Positions 1-5,711 of a stretch of DNA of 6,936 bases are shown piece after piece. Positions within the stretch are counted from its first letter, which is position 1; each line of letters starts with the position of its first letter. The position numbers and the translations under genes are program-made. The DNA is taken from assembly GCA_021849435.1 (NCBI GenBank), contig JAJZSX010000125.1, forward strand, positions 1 to 6,936, given 5' to 3'. This DNA is from Actinomycetes bacterium. Its GTDB lineage: Bacteria; Actinomycetota; Acidimicrobiia; Acidimicrobiales; RAAP-2. Under the pieces are notes generated by a model. The model was not told the origin of the DNA. It saw nothing but the letters and a program-made list of their open reading frames with translations, and ran no database searches.

Positions 1-275
1 ATCTACCATCGTAACAACGGTGGCCCTGATTGGGATCGGCACCGGAGTGTTCGTGAGCACTCGTGCTTCGTCGCCTAGGTCGGTTGCCAGCCCAACGGTG
101 GTTGTGGATCGAGGAACAGTAATGGTGACTGTGGCGGGTTCTGGGCCCGTCAACGCATTAACGCCGGGGTCTTCGGCTGTGACCTCGGTCCCCGCCGGCT
201 ACCCAATTTACCCATCAAGTTCAGGCCAGGTTGTACAGACTCTCGTCGCGCCGGGCGACGTTGTTCGCGTGGGCT

Positions 276-289
276 AGAAGGTTGCGGTG
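276..289 (+). promoter_or_regulatory. Possible re-initiation ribosome site right after the amber codon
   Basis: AGAAGG at 276-281 overlaps the TAG stop and lies 5 nt before an in-frame GTG at 287-289. A ribosome stopping at 275-277 could restart here and make a 530-residue product. That product would lack the membrane segment and the first lipoyl half, so it is unlikely to be a working adaptor. It might still keep translation flowing to the downstream ATPase. The motif is visible; its use is inference. Confidence 0.35.
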
Positions 290-541
290 CTTACCAATCC
301 GACGATTGCAGGTAATGTGCTCCAAGCAGTAATTGGCGTACGGAGCGCACAGATCGCCGCGACGTCGGCTGGCGCCAGCAAGACCCAGGCCCGACTCGAT
401 CTTGTGAACGCAACTCTCGCGTACCAGTCACTGCTCAAGAAATCTGTCCCGCAAGATCAGTTGACGGCCGCCCATCTCGCCGTGACGGTTGCCCAGCGGA
501 AATTGGACGCGCTGAGTACGGTTTCGTCGCTGCCTTCTCGA

Positions 542-1000
542 ATCGCCGCAGCACAGTTGACGGTCACGCTCGCGCAACAGCAACTCGCCGCGCTCATCAA
601 TCAGCAAGCCATCGATATGACCTCCGCTCAACTCGCGGTGCAGCAGGCGCAAGCGGGCCTTGGCACGCTCATCAATCAGCAAGCCATCGATATGACCTCC
701 GCTCAACTCGCGGTGCAGCAGGCGCAGGCTGATCTCAATGCGTTAGTCGTTCCGCCGGCGGCGTCACCGTCACAGATTGCTGCTGCGCAGATGAATGTCA
801 CGCTCGCGGAACAGCATCTCGCTTCGGTCGCCAATCAGCAGGCCATCGACAAGTCCTCCGCGCAGATGAAGGTCACGCTTGCCCAAGAGCAGGTCGCCTC
901 GGTCGCGAATCGTGTCGCGGTCGACAAGACCTCCGCTCAACTCGCCGTGCAGAAAGCGCAGGCGGATCTTGACGCGTTGCTCGCGCCACCTTCGGCGTCG
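542..1000 (+). repeat. Six tandem 75-bp (25-residue) coiled-coil units in the adaptor
   Basis: Units begin at 542, 617, 692, 776, 851 and 926. All are 25 codons except the third, which carries three extra codons around a Pro-rich VVPPAASPSQ bend. The shared pattern is x-x-x-A-Q-[LM]-x-V-x-x-A-Q, a hydrophobic stretch, then in most units N-[QR]-x-A-[IV]-D. Twenty-five residues equal two heptads plus one hendecad, compatible with a continuous coiled coil. Units differ at the DNA level except the second and third, so most duplications are old and one is recent. The array sits in the alpha-hairpin expected between the two lipoyl halves and should set its length. Confidence 0.85.
591..726 (+). repeat. 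61-bp perfect direct repeat, offset 75 bp
   Basis: The 61 bases at 591-651 recur exactly at 666-726. The offset equals one coiled-coil unit and keeps the frame. Perfect identity, including third codon positions, against divergent neighbouring units points to a recent duplication or gene conversion. Such a pair is also a likely site for slippage or for short-read assembly collapse. Confidence 0.9.
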
Positions 1001-1862
1001 TCGGTTGCCTCTGCCCAGCTCGATCTGGCCAACGCCAAGGCGTCCTACACGAGTCTGCTCCGTTCGTCAGCACCGCCCTCCAGAACGGCGGCAGCGGCTG
1101 CGCGACTCGCGGTCACGTTGGCCCAACAGAAGCTCAATGCCCTCAGGCTGCCCAAAGGGTCGGTCGGATTGAACTACCTTCAAATCGCCGTCGCCCAAAG
1201 TGCACTTGGGATCGCCCGTCTTCAACAGGAGGGGCTGACGGTGCGGTCCCCCGTCAACGGCACCGTTACCGGCGTGTTGGTCTCTCCCGGGGCGCAGGTC
1301 GGACCGTCGGTCGCTGTCGCCACCATCGCCAACCTCAAGCACTTACTCGTGACGACCCAGATGAGCGAATTCGACGTGGCCCATATCAAACCTGGTGATC
1401 GCGCGCTCGTTGACATTGCGGCAATTGGCCTAACGGGACTGCTCGCGAAGGTTGTTTTCGTTGCACCGGTTGGTGTGAACAACGCCGGTGTCATCCAGTT
1501 TCCGGTCACGGTCGCACTGCAACGAGCGCCGTCCGCTCTGCGGCCGGGAATGCTCGCGAGCGTCCAGGTGATCACCGCGCAACAAAGCAATGTGGTTCGC
1601 GTGCCGCTTGATGCAGTCGGTGCCGTTGTGGGCGGTAACAATGACGGTCGGCCCTTCGTGACCATCATGGGAAAGACGGGGCATCGGACGATTCGTCTTG
1701 TGACGTTGGGTCTCGTGGGTGGGAACTACGCGCAGGTGACCAAGGGTCTTAAAGGGGGAGAGCGCCTTGCCCTCCCGCAGGCACTCGCTAGCAACTCCTC
1801 GCCAAGTAGCCCGTCACGTAACTCGATACCGGGTATCGGCGTTCCGCCCGCGAGTTCAGGTC

Positions 1863-1878
1863 AAGGAGGGAACCATTG
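1863..1878 (+). promoter_or_regulatory. Strong Shine-Dalgarno fixing a TTG start for the ATPase
   Basis: AAGGAGGG at 1863-1870 is a near-perfect anti-16S match, 5 nt before TTG at 1876-1878. The TTG overlaps the adaptor stop (TTGA). The strong site compensates for the weak start codon and may allow ATPase translation even if ribosomes are lost at the amber codon upstream. Confidence 0.75.
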
Positions 1879-2637
1879 AGTACCGTGACGTCGGCCAGTT
1901 TTTCAACGGACCGTGCAACCGATGTCGATCCCGTCATTGAGGTCGTCGAGCTCACACGTCGATACAGAGTCGGAGAACTATTCGTCGATGCACTTCGTAG
2001 GGTCAGCTTTCGGATCGCTCCTGGAGAGTTCGTTGTGATAATGGGACCGTCGGGTGGAGGCAAGTCGACCCTGATGAACCTACTGGGCTGTCTCGACCGT
2101 CCCAGCTCAGGCCAGTACCTGCTTGATGGTGAGGACGTAGCCCAACTGAGCGAACTTCAACTGGCGCGAAAGCGGCGCGAGCGAATCGGGTTCGTGTTCC
2201 AATCGTTCAACCTCTTAGCCCGCACTTCGGCGTTAGACAATGTCGAGTTGCCGCTGATCTATGCGAGGGTTGAGGCAGGCGAACGGCATCGAAGGGCTCG
2301 TGAGGCGCTTAAGTCGGTAGGACTTGAGGCAAGGGAGCGGCATCAACCGACACAACTCTCAGGCGGTGAGCAACAGAGGGTTGCCATTGCGCGCGCCCTC
2401 GTGAACTCCCCAAAGGTCCTTCTCGCTGACGAGCCGACGGGTAATCTCGATTCGACCAGTGCCAACGAGATTCTGGCGACGCTGCAACGGCTGAACGGCA
2501 CAGGTGTCACCGTGGTGCTCGTCACGCACGAGCCAGACATCGTGGCGTACGGGTCGCGGATGATCAGAATCCGCGATGGACGGGTAGAAAGTGACGATCC
2601 CGTCAGCTCGCGCACGAGGGTCGTGACCACACCATGA
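1876..2637 (+). CDS. ABC transporter ATPase, MacB/LolD/YknY type
   Basis: Cytoplasmic ATPase that drives the MacB/FtsX permease encoded next to it. The 253-residue length is normal for the stand-alone subunit. Motifs in order: Walker [10 protein letters not shown] (57-65), Q-loop Gln109 in FQSFNLL, signature LSGGEQQ (161-167), Walker B VLLADEP with catalytic Glu186, D-loop GNLDS (189-193) and H-loop His218 (VTHE). All catalytic elements are intact. [17 protein letters not shown] after the Q-loop is typical of the LolD/MacB group. The start is TTG at 1876, supported by the strong Shine-Dalgarno and the overlap with the adaptor stop. Its TGA overlaps the permease ATG, implying translational coupling. 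The substrate cannot be read from this subunit. The C-terminal 15 or so residues are polar and weakly conserved in type. Confidence 0.95.
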   Translation: MSTVTSASFSTDRATDVDPVIEVVELTRRYRVGELFVDALRRVSFRIAPGEFVVIMGPSGGGKSTLMNLLGCLDRPSSGQYLLDGEDVAQLSELQLARKRRERIGFVFQSFNLLARTSALDNVELPLIYARVEAGERHRRAREALKSVGLEARERHQPTQLSGGEQQRVAIARALVNSPKVLLADEPTGNLDSTSANEILATLQRLNGTGVTVVLVTHEPDIVAYGSRMIRIRDGRVESDDPVSSRTRVVTTP

Positions 2638-3842
2638 GCGCGTCGGCCCTTTTCAAAGTTGTCCTGAAGGCGCTCGTGGGAAATCGACTCCGAGCTTTCC
2701 TGACGGTGATCGGTATCGTCACGGGCATCGCCGCCGTGATTGGCGTGACGTCGGTCGGAGCTGGAGCGCAGGCAGACATTCAAGCCACACTGCAACGACT
2801 TGGCCCGAACGTCCTGATCGTGGATGGACGCCAAGTCATGATGAACGGGGTTCCCGTCACTTCTTCAAAGTTCACGATCACCAAGCGCGACCTTGCGGCG
2901 ATAGCCAAACTGCCAACAATCGTGGCAGTTGCGCCGAGTCGCTCGCTCGACATGAGCATCGCCTCTTCGCGATCCAGTGTCTCGACAACCGTCACGGGCA
3001 TCACCGCTGACTATGGGCGAATTCTGAACTACACGGTTGACCAAGGTCGATTCATCAGTCCAATCGACGTTATGTTCGGACGTCGTGTAGCCGTAATCGG
3101 ACACACGCCAGCGGCCACACTGTTCCCCAATGGCAATGCCGTTGGGCAGTCGATTTTCGTCGGTGGAATCCCGGTTCAGATCATCGGCGTGCAGGCGGCC
3201 AAGGGGGTGATCGGACAGAATGACTACGACGACAATCTGTTTGTGCCGCTGTCGGTCGCGGAGACATCACTCTTTGGGGATACCCGATTTCGTACGGCGA
3301 ACGTCCTGGTTCGCAACGGCGCCGACCTCGCCCTGGCACAGCGACAAATCACCGCGTTACTCCGCCAACTACACCGACTACCTCCGAGTTTACCGAATGA
3401 CTTTCTCATCTCATCGCAGCGCGACATCCTGACGACGGCAAGTTCTGCGACACACACGTTCACGTACTTGACTGGAGCGATTGCCGGCATCGCCCTTTTC
3501 GTTGGTGGAATCGGAATCATGAACATTATGCTCGTCGCGGTCTCAGAGCGGAGACGTGAGATCGGCATTCGAAAGGCCGTCGGCGCGAGTCCCGCGACTA
3601 TTCAGCTTCAGTTCCTTGCAGAGGCCGTGGCACTCAGCGCGGTAGGCGGGGTAATTGGAGTCGGCGTCGGCGTCGGAGTCGCTTCCGCGGTCAATCGTCT
3701 GGCGGGCTGGCACACCGTGGTGTCACCCAGTTCAGCGATTCTCGCCGTCGTGTTCTCGCTTTCGATTGGACTCTTCTTTGGGTTCTACCCAGCACGTCGG
3801 GCCGCCAAACTCGATCCAATTGAAGCACTCCGCAATGAATAG
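2634..3842 (+). CDS. ABC transporter permease, MacB/FtsX family
   Basis: Membrane subunit, 402 residues, with the four-helix MacB layout. One N-terminal helix (about 18-44) is followed by a large extracytoplasmic MacB_PCD-like domain (about 45-270). Three C-terminal helices follow (about 280-302, 329-355, 366-388). The cytoplasmic loop [20 protein letters not shown] then IRKAVGAS is the family hallmark, and the protein ends in the usual [15 protein letters not shown]. Unlike Gram-negative MacB, the ATPase is separate. The ATG at 2634 overlaps the ATPase stop (ATGA); the nearest purine-rich site, GAGGG at 2616-2620, is distant, so coupled translation is likely. Family members of this type use a mechanotransmission mechanism, moving substrates outside the membrane rather than through it. 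The substrate is unknown; peptides, antibiotics or lipids are all possible. Confidence 0.95.
   Translation: MSASALFKVVLKALVGNRLRAFLTVIGIVTGIAAVIGVTSVGAGAQADIQATLQRLGPNVLIVDGRQVMMNGVPVTSSKFTITKRDLAAIAKLPTIVAVAPSRSLDMSIASSRSSVSTTVTGITADYGRILNYTVDQGRFISPIDVMFGRRVAVIGHTPAATLFPNGNAVGQSIFVGGIPVQIIGVQAAKGVIGQNDYDDNLFVPLSVAETSLFGDTRFRTANVLVRNGADLALAQRQITALLRQLHRLPPSLPNDFLISSQRDILTTASSATHTFTYLTGAIAGIALFVGGIGIMNIMLVAVSERRREIGIRKAVGASPATIQLQFLAEAVALSAVGGVIGVGVGVGVASAVNRLAGWHTVVSPSSAILAVVFSLSIGLFFGFYPARRAAKLDPIEALRNE
3657..3680 (+). repeat. Four GGNGTC hexamers in the permease gene
   Basis: GGAGTC, GGCGTC, GGCGTC and GGAGTC run in tandem and encode a Gly-Val alternation (GVGVGVGV) in the third membrane helix. 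The short in-frame repeat could gain or lose units without breaking the frame. A smooth Gly-Val helix suits packing in the FtsX fold. Confidence 0.6.
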
Positions 3843-3872
3843 CAGCACCTCACGATTCGAGGCAGTTTCACC

Positions 3873-4829
3873 GTGCCAAAGAGTTCTATGAGCCACATCG
3901 AACCGCGACGTCGCCACCTCGGTATGAGCGCGCTGATGTTGCACGGCGTACGTTGGATCAGGTCACTAGGCGCGATCGGTGTGTTAGTGGTCATCGCAAG
4001 CGTGGTGGTGGGGTCGTCACCCGCATCCGCAGTCGCAACCCCGACGACTGATTCGACGTTCCTGCTCGTCGTAGGCGCATCGGTCTCGGTGGGCGTGCAG
4101 CCAACACTTCGCCACGCTTACGGTCAGCCCACGCACAAGGGGTATGCGAACGACTTAATCGCGATGGCGGCCACCGAGGGCACTACGATGCGACTCATCC
4201 AGACAGGGTGCCCTGGTGAGACTACCCAACAGGTGCTCTACGGCGGCGACCGGTGCTACGCACGTGGCGACTCGCAATTGTTGCGTGCTGTCGCGTTTCT
4301 GCGGACGCACCAGAACCAGGAGGGAGTCGTCACGCTCGACCTCGGTTTCAACGACCTGCACGGTTGTCTCTTCCACCGCACCGTCGACATGACGTGCGTC
4401 GTCGCGCGCATGAATCTCTTGAGCCTTCAGTTGCCCCAGATCATTACAGCGCTCAAGGGTGCGGCCGGACCCCACGTGACGTTCATCGGCATCAATCATT
4501 ACAACCCATATCTCGCGGCAGCACTCACTGGCCCGACGGGGATGGCCTTGGCCGACGCGAGCGTGCCAATGATTGATTTATTGAATTCGACCCTGGCAAC
4601 GGTCTACTCCCAGAACTCGATCTTCGTCGCGGACGTTGCCGCTCGGTTCCATACGTCTGACGAGACCCGGGTGAGCGTCGACGGTATCGGTGTGATTGGT
4701 GAGAATCTGGCACAGATCTGCGCACTTACGTGGATGTGTCAAGAACCACCGTACGGGCCAAACCTGCACCCCAACGACCGGGGATATCAGACGATCGCCG
4801 ACACGATCGCCGCGTTGCTGCTCTCGTAG
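3873..4829 (+). CDS. Secreted SGNH/GDSL-type hydrolase
   Basis: Predicted exported esterase-like enzyme, 318 residues from GTG 3873. In-frame ATGs at 3888, 3924 and 3936 are alternatives; 3936 would give a compact signal peptide. The signal peptide has a basic stretch, a hydrophobic core (LGAIGVLVVIASVVVG) and an ASA site after residue 53. SGNH blocks: VGASVSVG with nucleophile Ser70, the oxyanion region TGCPGETT (111-118), GFND with Asn160, and NLHPND with His299. Two departures are visible: block I reads GAS rather than GDS, and the Asp usually three residues before the catalytic His is Pro296. Some SGNH enzymes work with a Ser-His dyad, so activity is possible. Cys113/128, 165/175 and 283/289 could form three disulfides, consistent with export. 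It lies 30 bp after the permease with no visible terminator, so it is probably co-transcribed. It may modify a lipid, glycan or exported product; the substrate is unknown. Confidence 0.85.
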   Translation: MPKSSMSHIEPRRRHLGMSALMLHGVRWIRSLGAIGVLVVIASVVVGSSPASAVATPTTDSTFLLVVGASVSVGVQPTLRHAYGQPTHKGYANDLIAMAATEGTTMRLIQTGCPGETTQQVLYGGDRCYARGDSQLLRAVAFLRTHQNQEGVVTLDLGFNDLHGCLFHRTVDMTCVVARMNLLSLQLPQIITALKGAAGPHVTFIGINHYNPYLAAALTGPTGMALADASVPMIDLLNSTLATVYSQNSIFVADVAARFHTSDETRVSVDGIGVIGENLAQICALTWMCQEPPYGPNLHPNDRGYQTIADTIAALLLS

Positions 4830-4901
4830 GTGTTGCAACGACGGTACCGCGAATGACTGACGAACTCCACGATCGCCACGGGTCCTACCTGTTTCTCGTT
4901 G

Positions 4902-4926
4902 GTTGGATGACGGACACCGATCCAAC
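4902..4926 (+). terminator. Hairpin 73 nt after the hydrolase stop, possible operon terminator
   Basis: GTTGGAT (4902-4908) pairs with ATCCAAC (4920-4926). An inner CGG/CCG pairing (4911-4913 with 4917-4919) closes an ACA loop across a 2-nt bulge. The right arm is followed by TTGCGC, not a U-run, so a classical intrinsic terminator is weak. It may still act as a 3'-end structure, as in many actinomycete operons. Confidence 0.35.
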
Positions 4927-5174
4927 TTGCGCCATCCGTAGTCCTGACGACTCGCGGCGCTTTCCCGATCGATAGCGACATCGTCACTCGCCCCCAGGGA
5001 CACGGCCTTCGCTAGAACGTTCGCGTAACTCGCACTTCTCGGTTGCGGCAACGGTGCGCGCGCAGCTCAGATAAGCAGCCTTCTGCCAACCATCCCGCGT
5101 AATTCTTCAGGCACTACAGGACCGCTTCATCGCAACAGAGTGCGTGGGCTAAATCGGAGGCCTGTTTTGAGGAC

Positions 5175-5188
5175 GTTGAAGGTTCAAC
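5175..5188. repeat. Perfect short palindrome GTTGAA-GG-TTCAAC
   Basis: Two 6-bp arms around a GG centre, 23 bp to the left of the tRNA-like fragment. No gene start lies close by. It could be a protein-binding site near the integration point or chance. Confidence 0.4.
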
Positions 5189-5210
5189 TGCTCGAAACCC
5201 TTTGTTTTAC

Positions 5211-5246
5211 TGGTGGGCCGCCCGGGTCTCGATCCCGGCACCTTGG
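5211..5246 (-). other. tRNA 3'-end fragment, candidate attachment site (att) remnant
   Basis: Read on the minus strand, the segment has every 3' element of a tRNA in correct spacing. A variable-loop-like AAGGTG leads to T-stem CCGGG, loop ATCGAGA and T-stem CCCGG. Acceptor 3' strand GCGGCCC, discriminator A and an encoded CCA follow. The T-loop has A where T54 is expected. The acceptor 5' partner GGGCCGC and the D- and anticodon arms are absent at the expected place, so this is not a working tRNA gene. Tyrosine-recombinase elements commonly use tRNA 3' ends as att sites and leave such a fragment at their far end. The acceptor GCGGCCCACCA and CCCAAGGTG are closest to my memory of tRNA-Lys, but that is tentative. 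If this is the far att, the element lies to the right. Confidence 0.6.
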
Positions 5247-5259
5247 GAGTGTTTCCAGA

Positions 5260-5336
5260 ATGTCCAGGGATGTTTCTCGGCGTCCAGATTTGCTGGTCGG
5301 ACGAAGTGGAATGTCCACCGACGTCCACTGACGTCC
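5260..5336 (+). repeat. Helically phased YGTCC repeats next to the att-like fragment
   Basis: Copies of A/G-[CT]-GTCC-[AT] begin at 5260, 5280, 5311, 5321 and 5331. Spacings are 20, 31, 10 and 10 bp, close to whole helical turns, so all would face one side of the DNA. They lie within 90 bp of the tRNA fragment, on the side where an integrated element would be. Arm-type integrase sites have this arrangement; the role is inferred. Confidence 0.45.
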
Positions 5337-5374
5337 TCTCACGTTTGAATTCGTGGCTCGACAGTTGGCTAGAC

Positions 5375-5524
5375 TCAGGATCGTTTCAGGGTCAGGCAAC
5401 GATTCAGTTTCGAGGGGCTGACGGCGAGGTTTTCGATCTCCGCCTGGGTGAGGGAATAGGTGGCGGCTGACCCGGTGCATGCCGGGTCGACTTGTTCAGT
5501 TTGCACGGGTCGCTGGATGGGCAT
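5375..5524 (-). CDS. Short minus-strand reading frame of 49 codons, possibly a gene remnant
   Basis: From ATG (5522-5524) to TGA (5375-5377). The C-terminal part, SLTQAEIENLAVS followed by PSKLNRCLTLKRS, has a protein-like mix of residues and GC-rich third positions, which suggests the end of a real gene rather than chance. There is no clear Shine-Dalgarno for the ATG. The same frame upstream is interrupted by the TGA that ends the transposase-like tail at 5546. I do not recognise the family. Being next to the att-like fragment, it could be the 3' remnant of a recombinase or another element gene, but nothing in the residues proves this. Confidence 0.22.
   Translation of the reverse strand: MPIQRPVQTEQVDPACTGSAATYSLTQAEIENLAVSPSKLNRCLTLKRS
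5469..5488. repeat. GC-rich perfect hairpin GACCCGG-N6-CCGGGTC
   Basis: Seven perfect base pairs around a TGCATG loop. No U-run follows directly on either strand, although the + side continues with a T-rich CTTGTTCAGTTT. It falls inside the 49-codon minus frame. It could be a terminator, an element-end structure or a chance palindrome. Confidence 0.45.
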
Positions 5525-5545
5525 TCCAATCGTCGGTGAGGTCAG

Positions 5546-5638
5546 TCACGAGTTTTGGATCGCGTTGATAGTTTCGAATTCTATTGGGGTCATCTTGTCG
5601 CGGGCACGTGTCGGTTTGGTTGCGTGGTGTTGCAGACA
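5546..5638 (-). pseudogene. Probable C-terminal remnant of an IS3-family transposase
   Basis: The minus-strand translation ends in ARDKMTPIEFETINAIQNS and then a stop. IS3-family (rve integrase) transposases typically end with a segment like LGYLTPIEFE shortly before the stop, so the TPIEFETI match in that position is informative though short. No catalytic DDE residues are present; only the last 30 or so codons remain and upstream sequence toward 5660 shows no continuation. This would be a truncated insertion sequence. Base composition here is more AT-rich than in the export operon. A different frame (ATG near 5639) is also open, so the call is tentative. Confidence 0.35.
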
Positions 5639-5649
5639 TATGAGCCCCC

Positions 5650-5706
5650 TAAAATGAGGGTGAAGTTTATGCTACTATTGCGTGTAGTAGACAAGCACAG
5701 AGGAGA
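5650..5706 (+). promoter_or_regulatory. Likely promoter and ribosome site for the small membrane-protein pair
   Basis: TAAAAT at 5650-5655 is a good -10 (5 of 6); TTGCAG at 5630-5635 is a possible -35, but the 14-bp spacer is short. TACTAT at 5673-5678, within the dyad, is an alternative -10 without a clear -35. AGAGGAG at 5699-5705 is a strong Shine-Dalgarno 6 nt before the ATG at 5712. Confidence 0.5.
5672..5690. promoter_or_regulatory. BlaI/MecI-type operator-like dyad
   Basis: CTACTATTGCGTGTAGTAG has two perfect 6-bp arms (CTACTA and TAGTAG) around a 7-bp spacer. BlaI/MecI/CopY-family winged-helix repressors bind dyads built on TAC(T/A)A...T(A/T)GTA, and mycobacterial BlaI sites are of the TACTAC/GTAGTA kind. 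Its place between a -10-like box and the Shine-Dalgarno fits repression. No repressor gene is in the window, so it would be encoded elsewhere. Confidence 0.5.
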
Positions 5707-5711
5707 TTTAT

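Larger units (their letters stand above)
2..1879 (+). pseudogene. HlyD/MacA-type ABC exporter adaptor, 5' partial, interrupted by an in-frame amber codon
   Basis: Membrane-fusion (adaptor) subunit of a MacAB/YknXYZ-like exporter, expected to be anchored outside the membrane and to dock on the permease. The frame is open from the left edge, so the true start lies outside. It opens with a hydrophobic stretch (VALIGIGTGVFV), then the first lipoyl half (SGQVVQTLVAPGDVVRVG), then TAG at 275-277. The same frame continues at once with KVAVLTNP, so both halves are one gene; CAG (Gln) is the obvious ancestral codon. Next come a long Ala/Gln-rich coiled coil (about 395-1144), the second lipoyl half (LTVRSPVNGTVTGVLVSPGA), a beta-barrel region and a Ser/Pro-rich tail. 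Visible length is about 625 codons, long for the family because of the coiled-coil repeats. The downstream ATPase overlaps its stop by 4 bp. The family call is firm. Whether this is a true nonsense mutation, a read error or a read-through site cannot be told here. Confidence 0.88.
4830..5210. other. Non-coding or decayed stretch after the export operon
   Basis: I see no gene I can support here. Both strands have open frames, but they lack ribosome sites and recognisable motifs, and the longest one (minus strand, to about 5051) runs through the antisense of the hydrolase gene. The stretch contains one stable hairpin near 4902 and a short palindrome at 5175-5188. By position it would be the original chromosomal flank next to the tRNA fragment that follows. 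Confidence 0.5.

Noticed and set aside
275..277. Genome-wide reassignment of TAG as a sense codon
   Set aside because: Three other genes in the window end properly at TAG, at points where the protein families are complete.
428..706. Open minus-strand frame with repeated peptide SGGHIDGLLIDER
   Set aside because: It is the antisense of the duplicated coiled-coil units; the peptide repeat simply reflects the 61-bp DNA repeat.
591..726. CRISPR-like repeat
   Set aside because: Only two perfect copies, no unique spacers of regular length, and the repeat stays in frame within a coding coiled coil.
1222..1668. Minus-strand frame of 148 codons
   Set aside because: Antisense of the adaptor lipoyl and barrel region; no supporting signals.
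4578..5051. Minus-strand frame of 157 codons across the end of the hydrolase gene
   Set aside because: More than half is antisense to a well-supported gene, with no motif, signal or ribosome site.
5211..5290. Intact tRNA gene on the minus strand
   Set aside because: Only the 3' part is present: no GGGCCGC acceptor partner, no D-arm and no anticodon arm at the expected distance.
5213..5470. Plus-strand frame beginning near GRPGLDPGTLG
   Set aside because: The opening peptide is antisense translation of the tRNA 3' fragment, and the rest covers the phased repeats; a typical spurious frame.
5460..5657. Plus-strand frame of 65 codons
   Set aside because: No ribosome site or recognisable domain; it is opposite the transposase-like tail and includes the hairpin.
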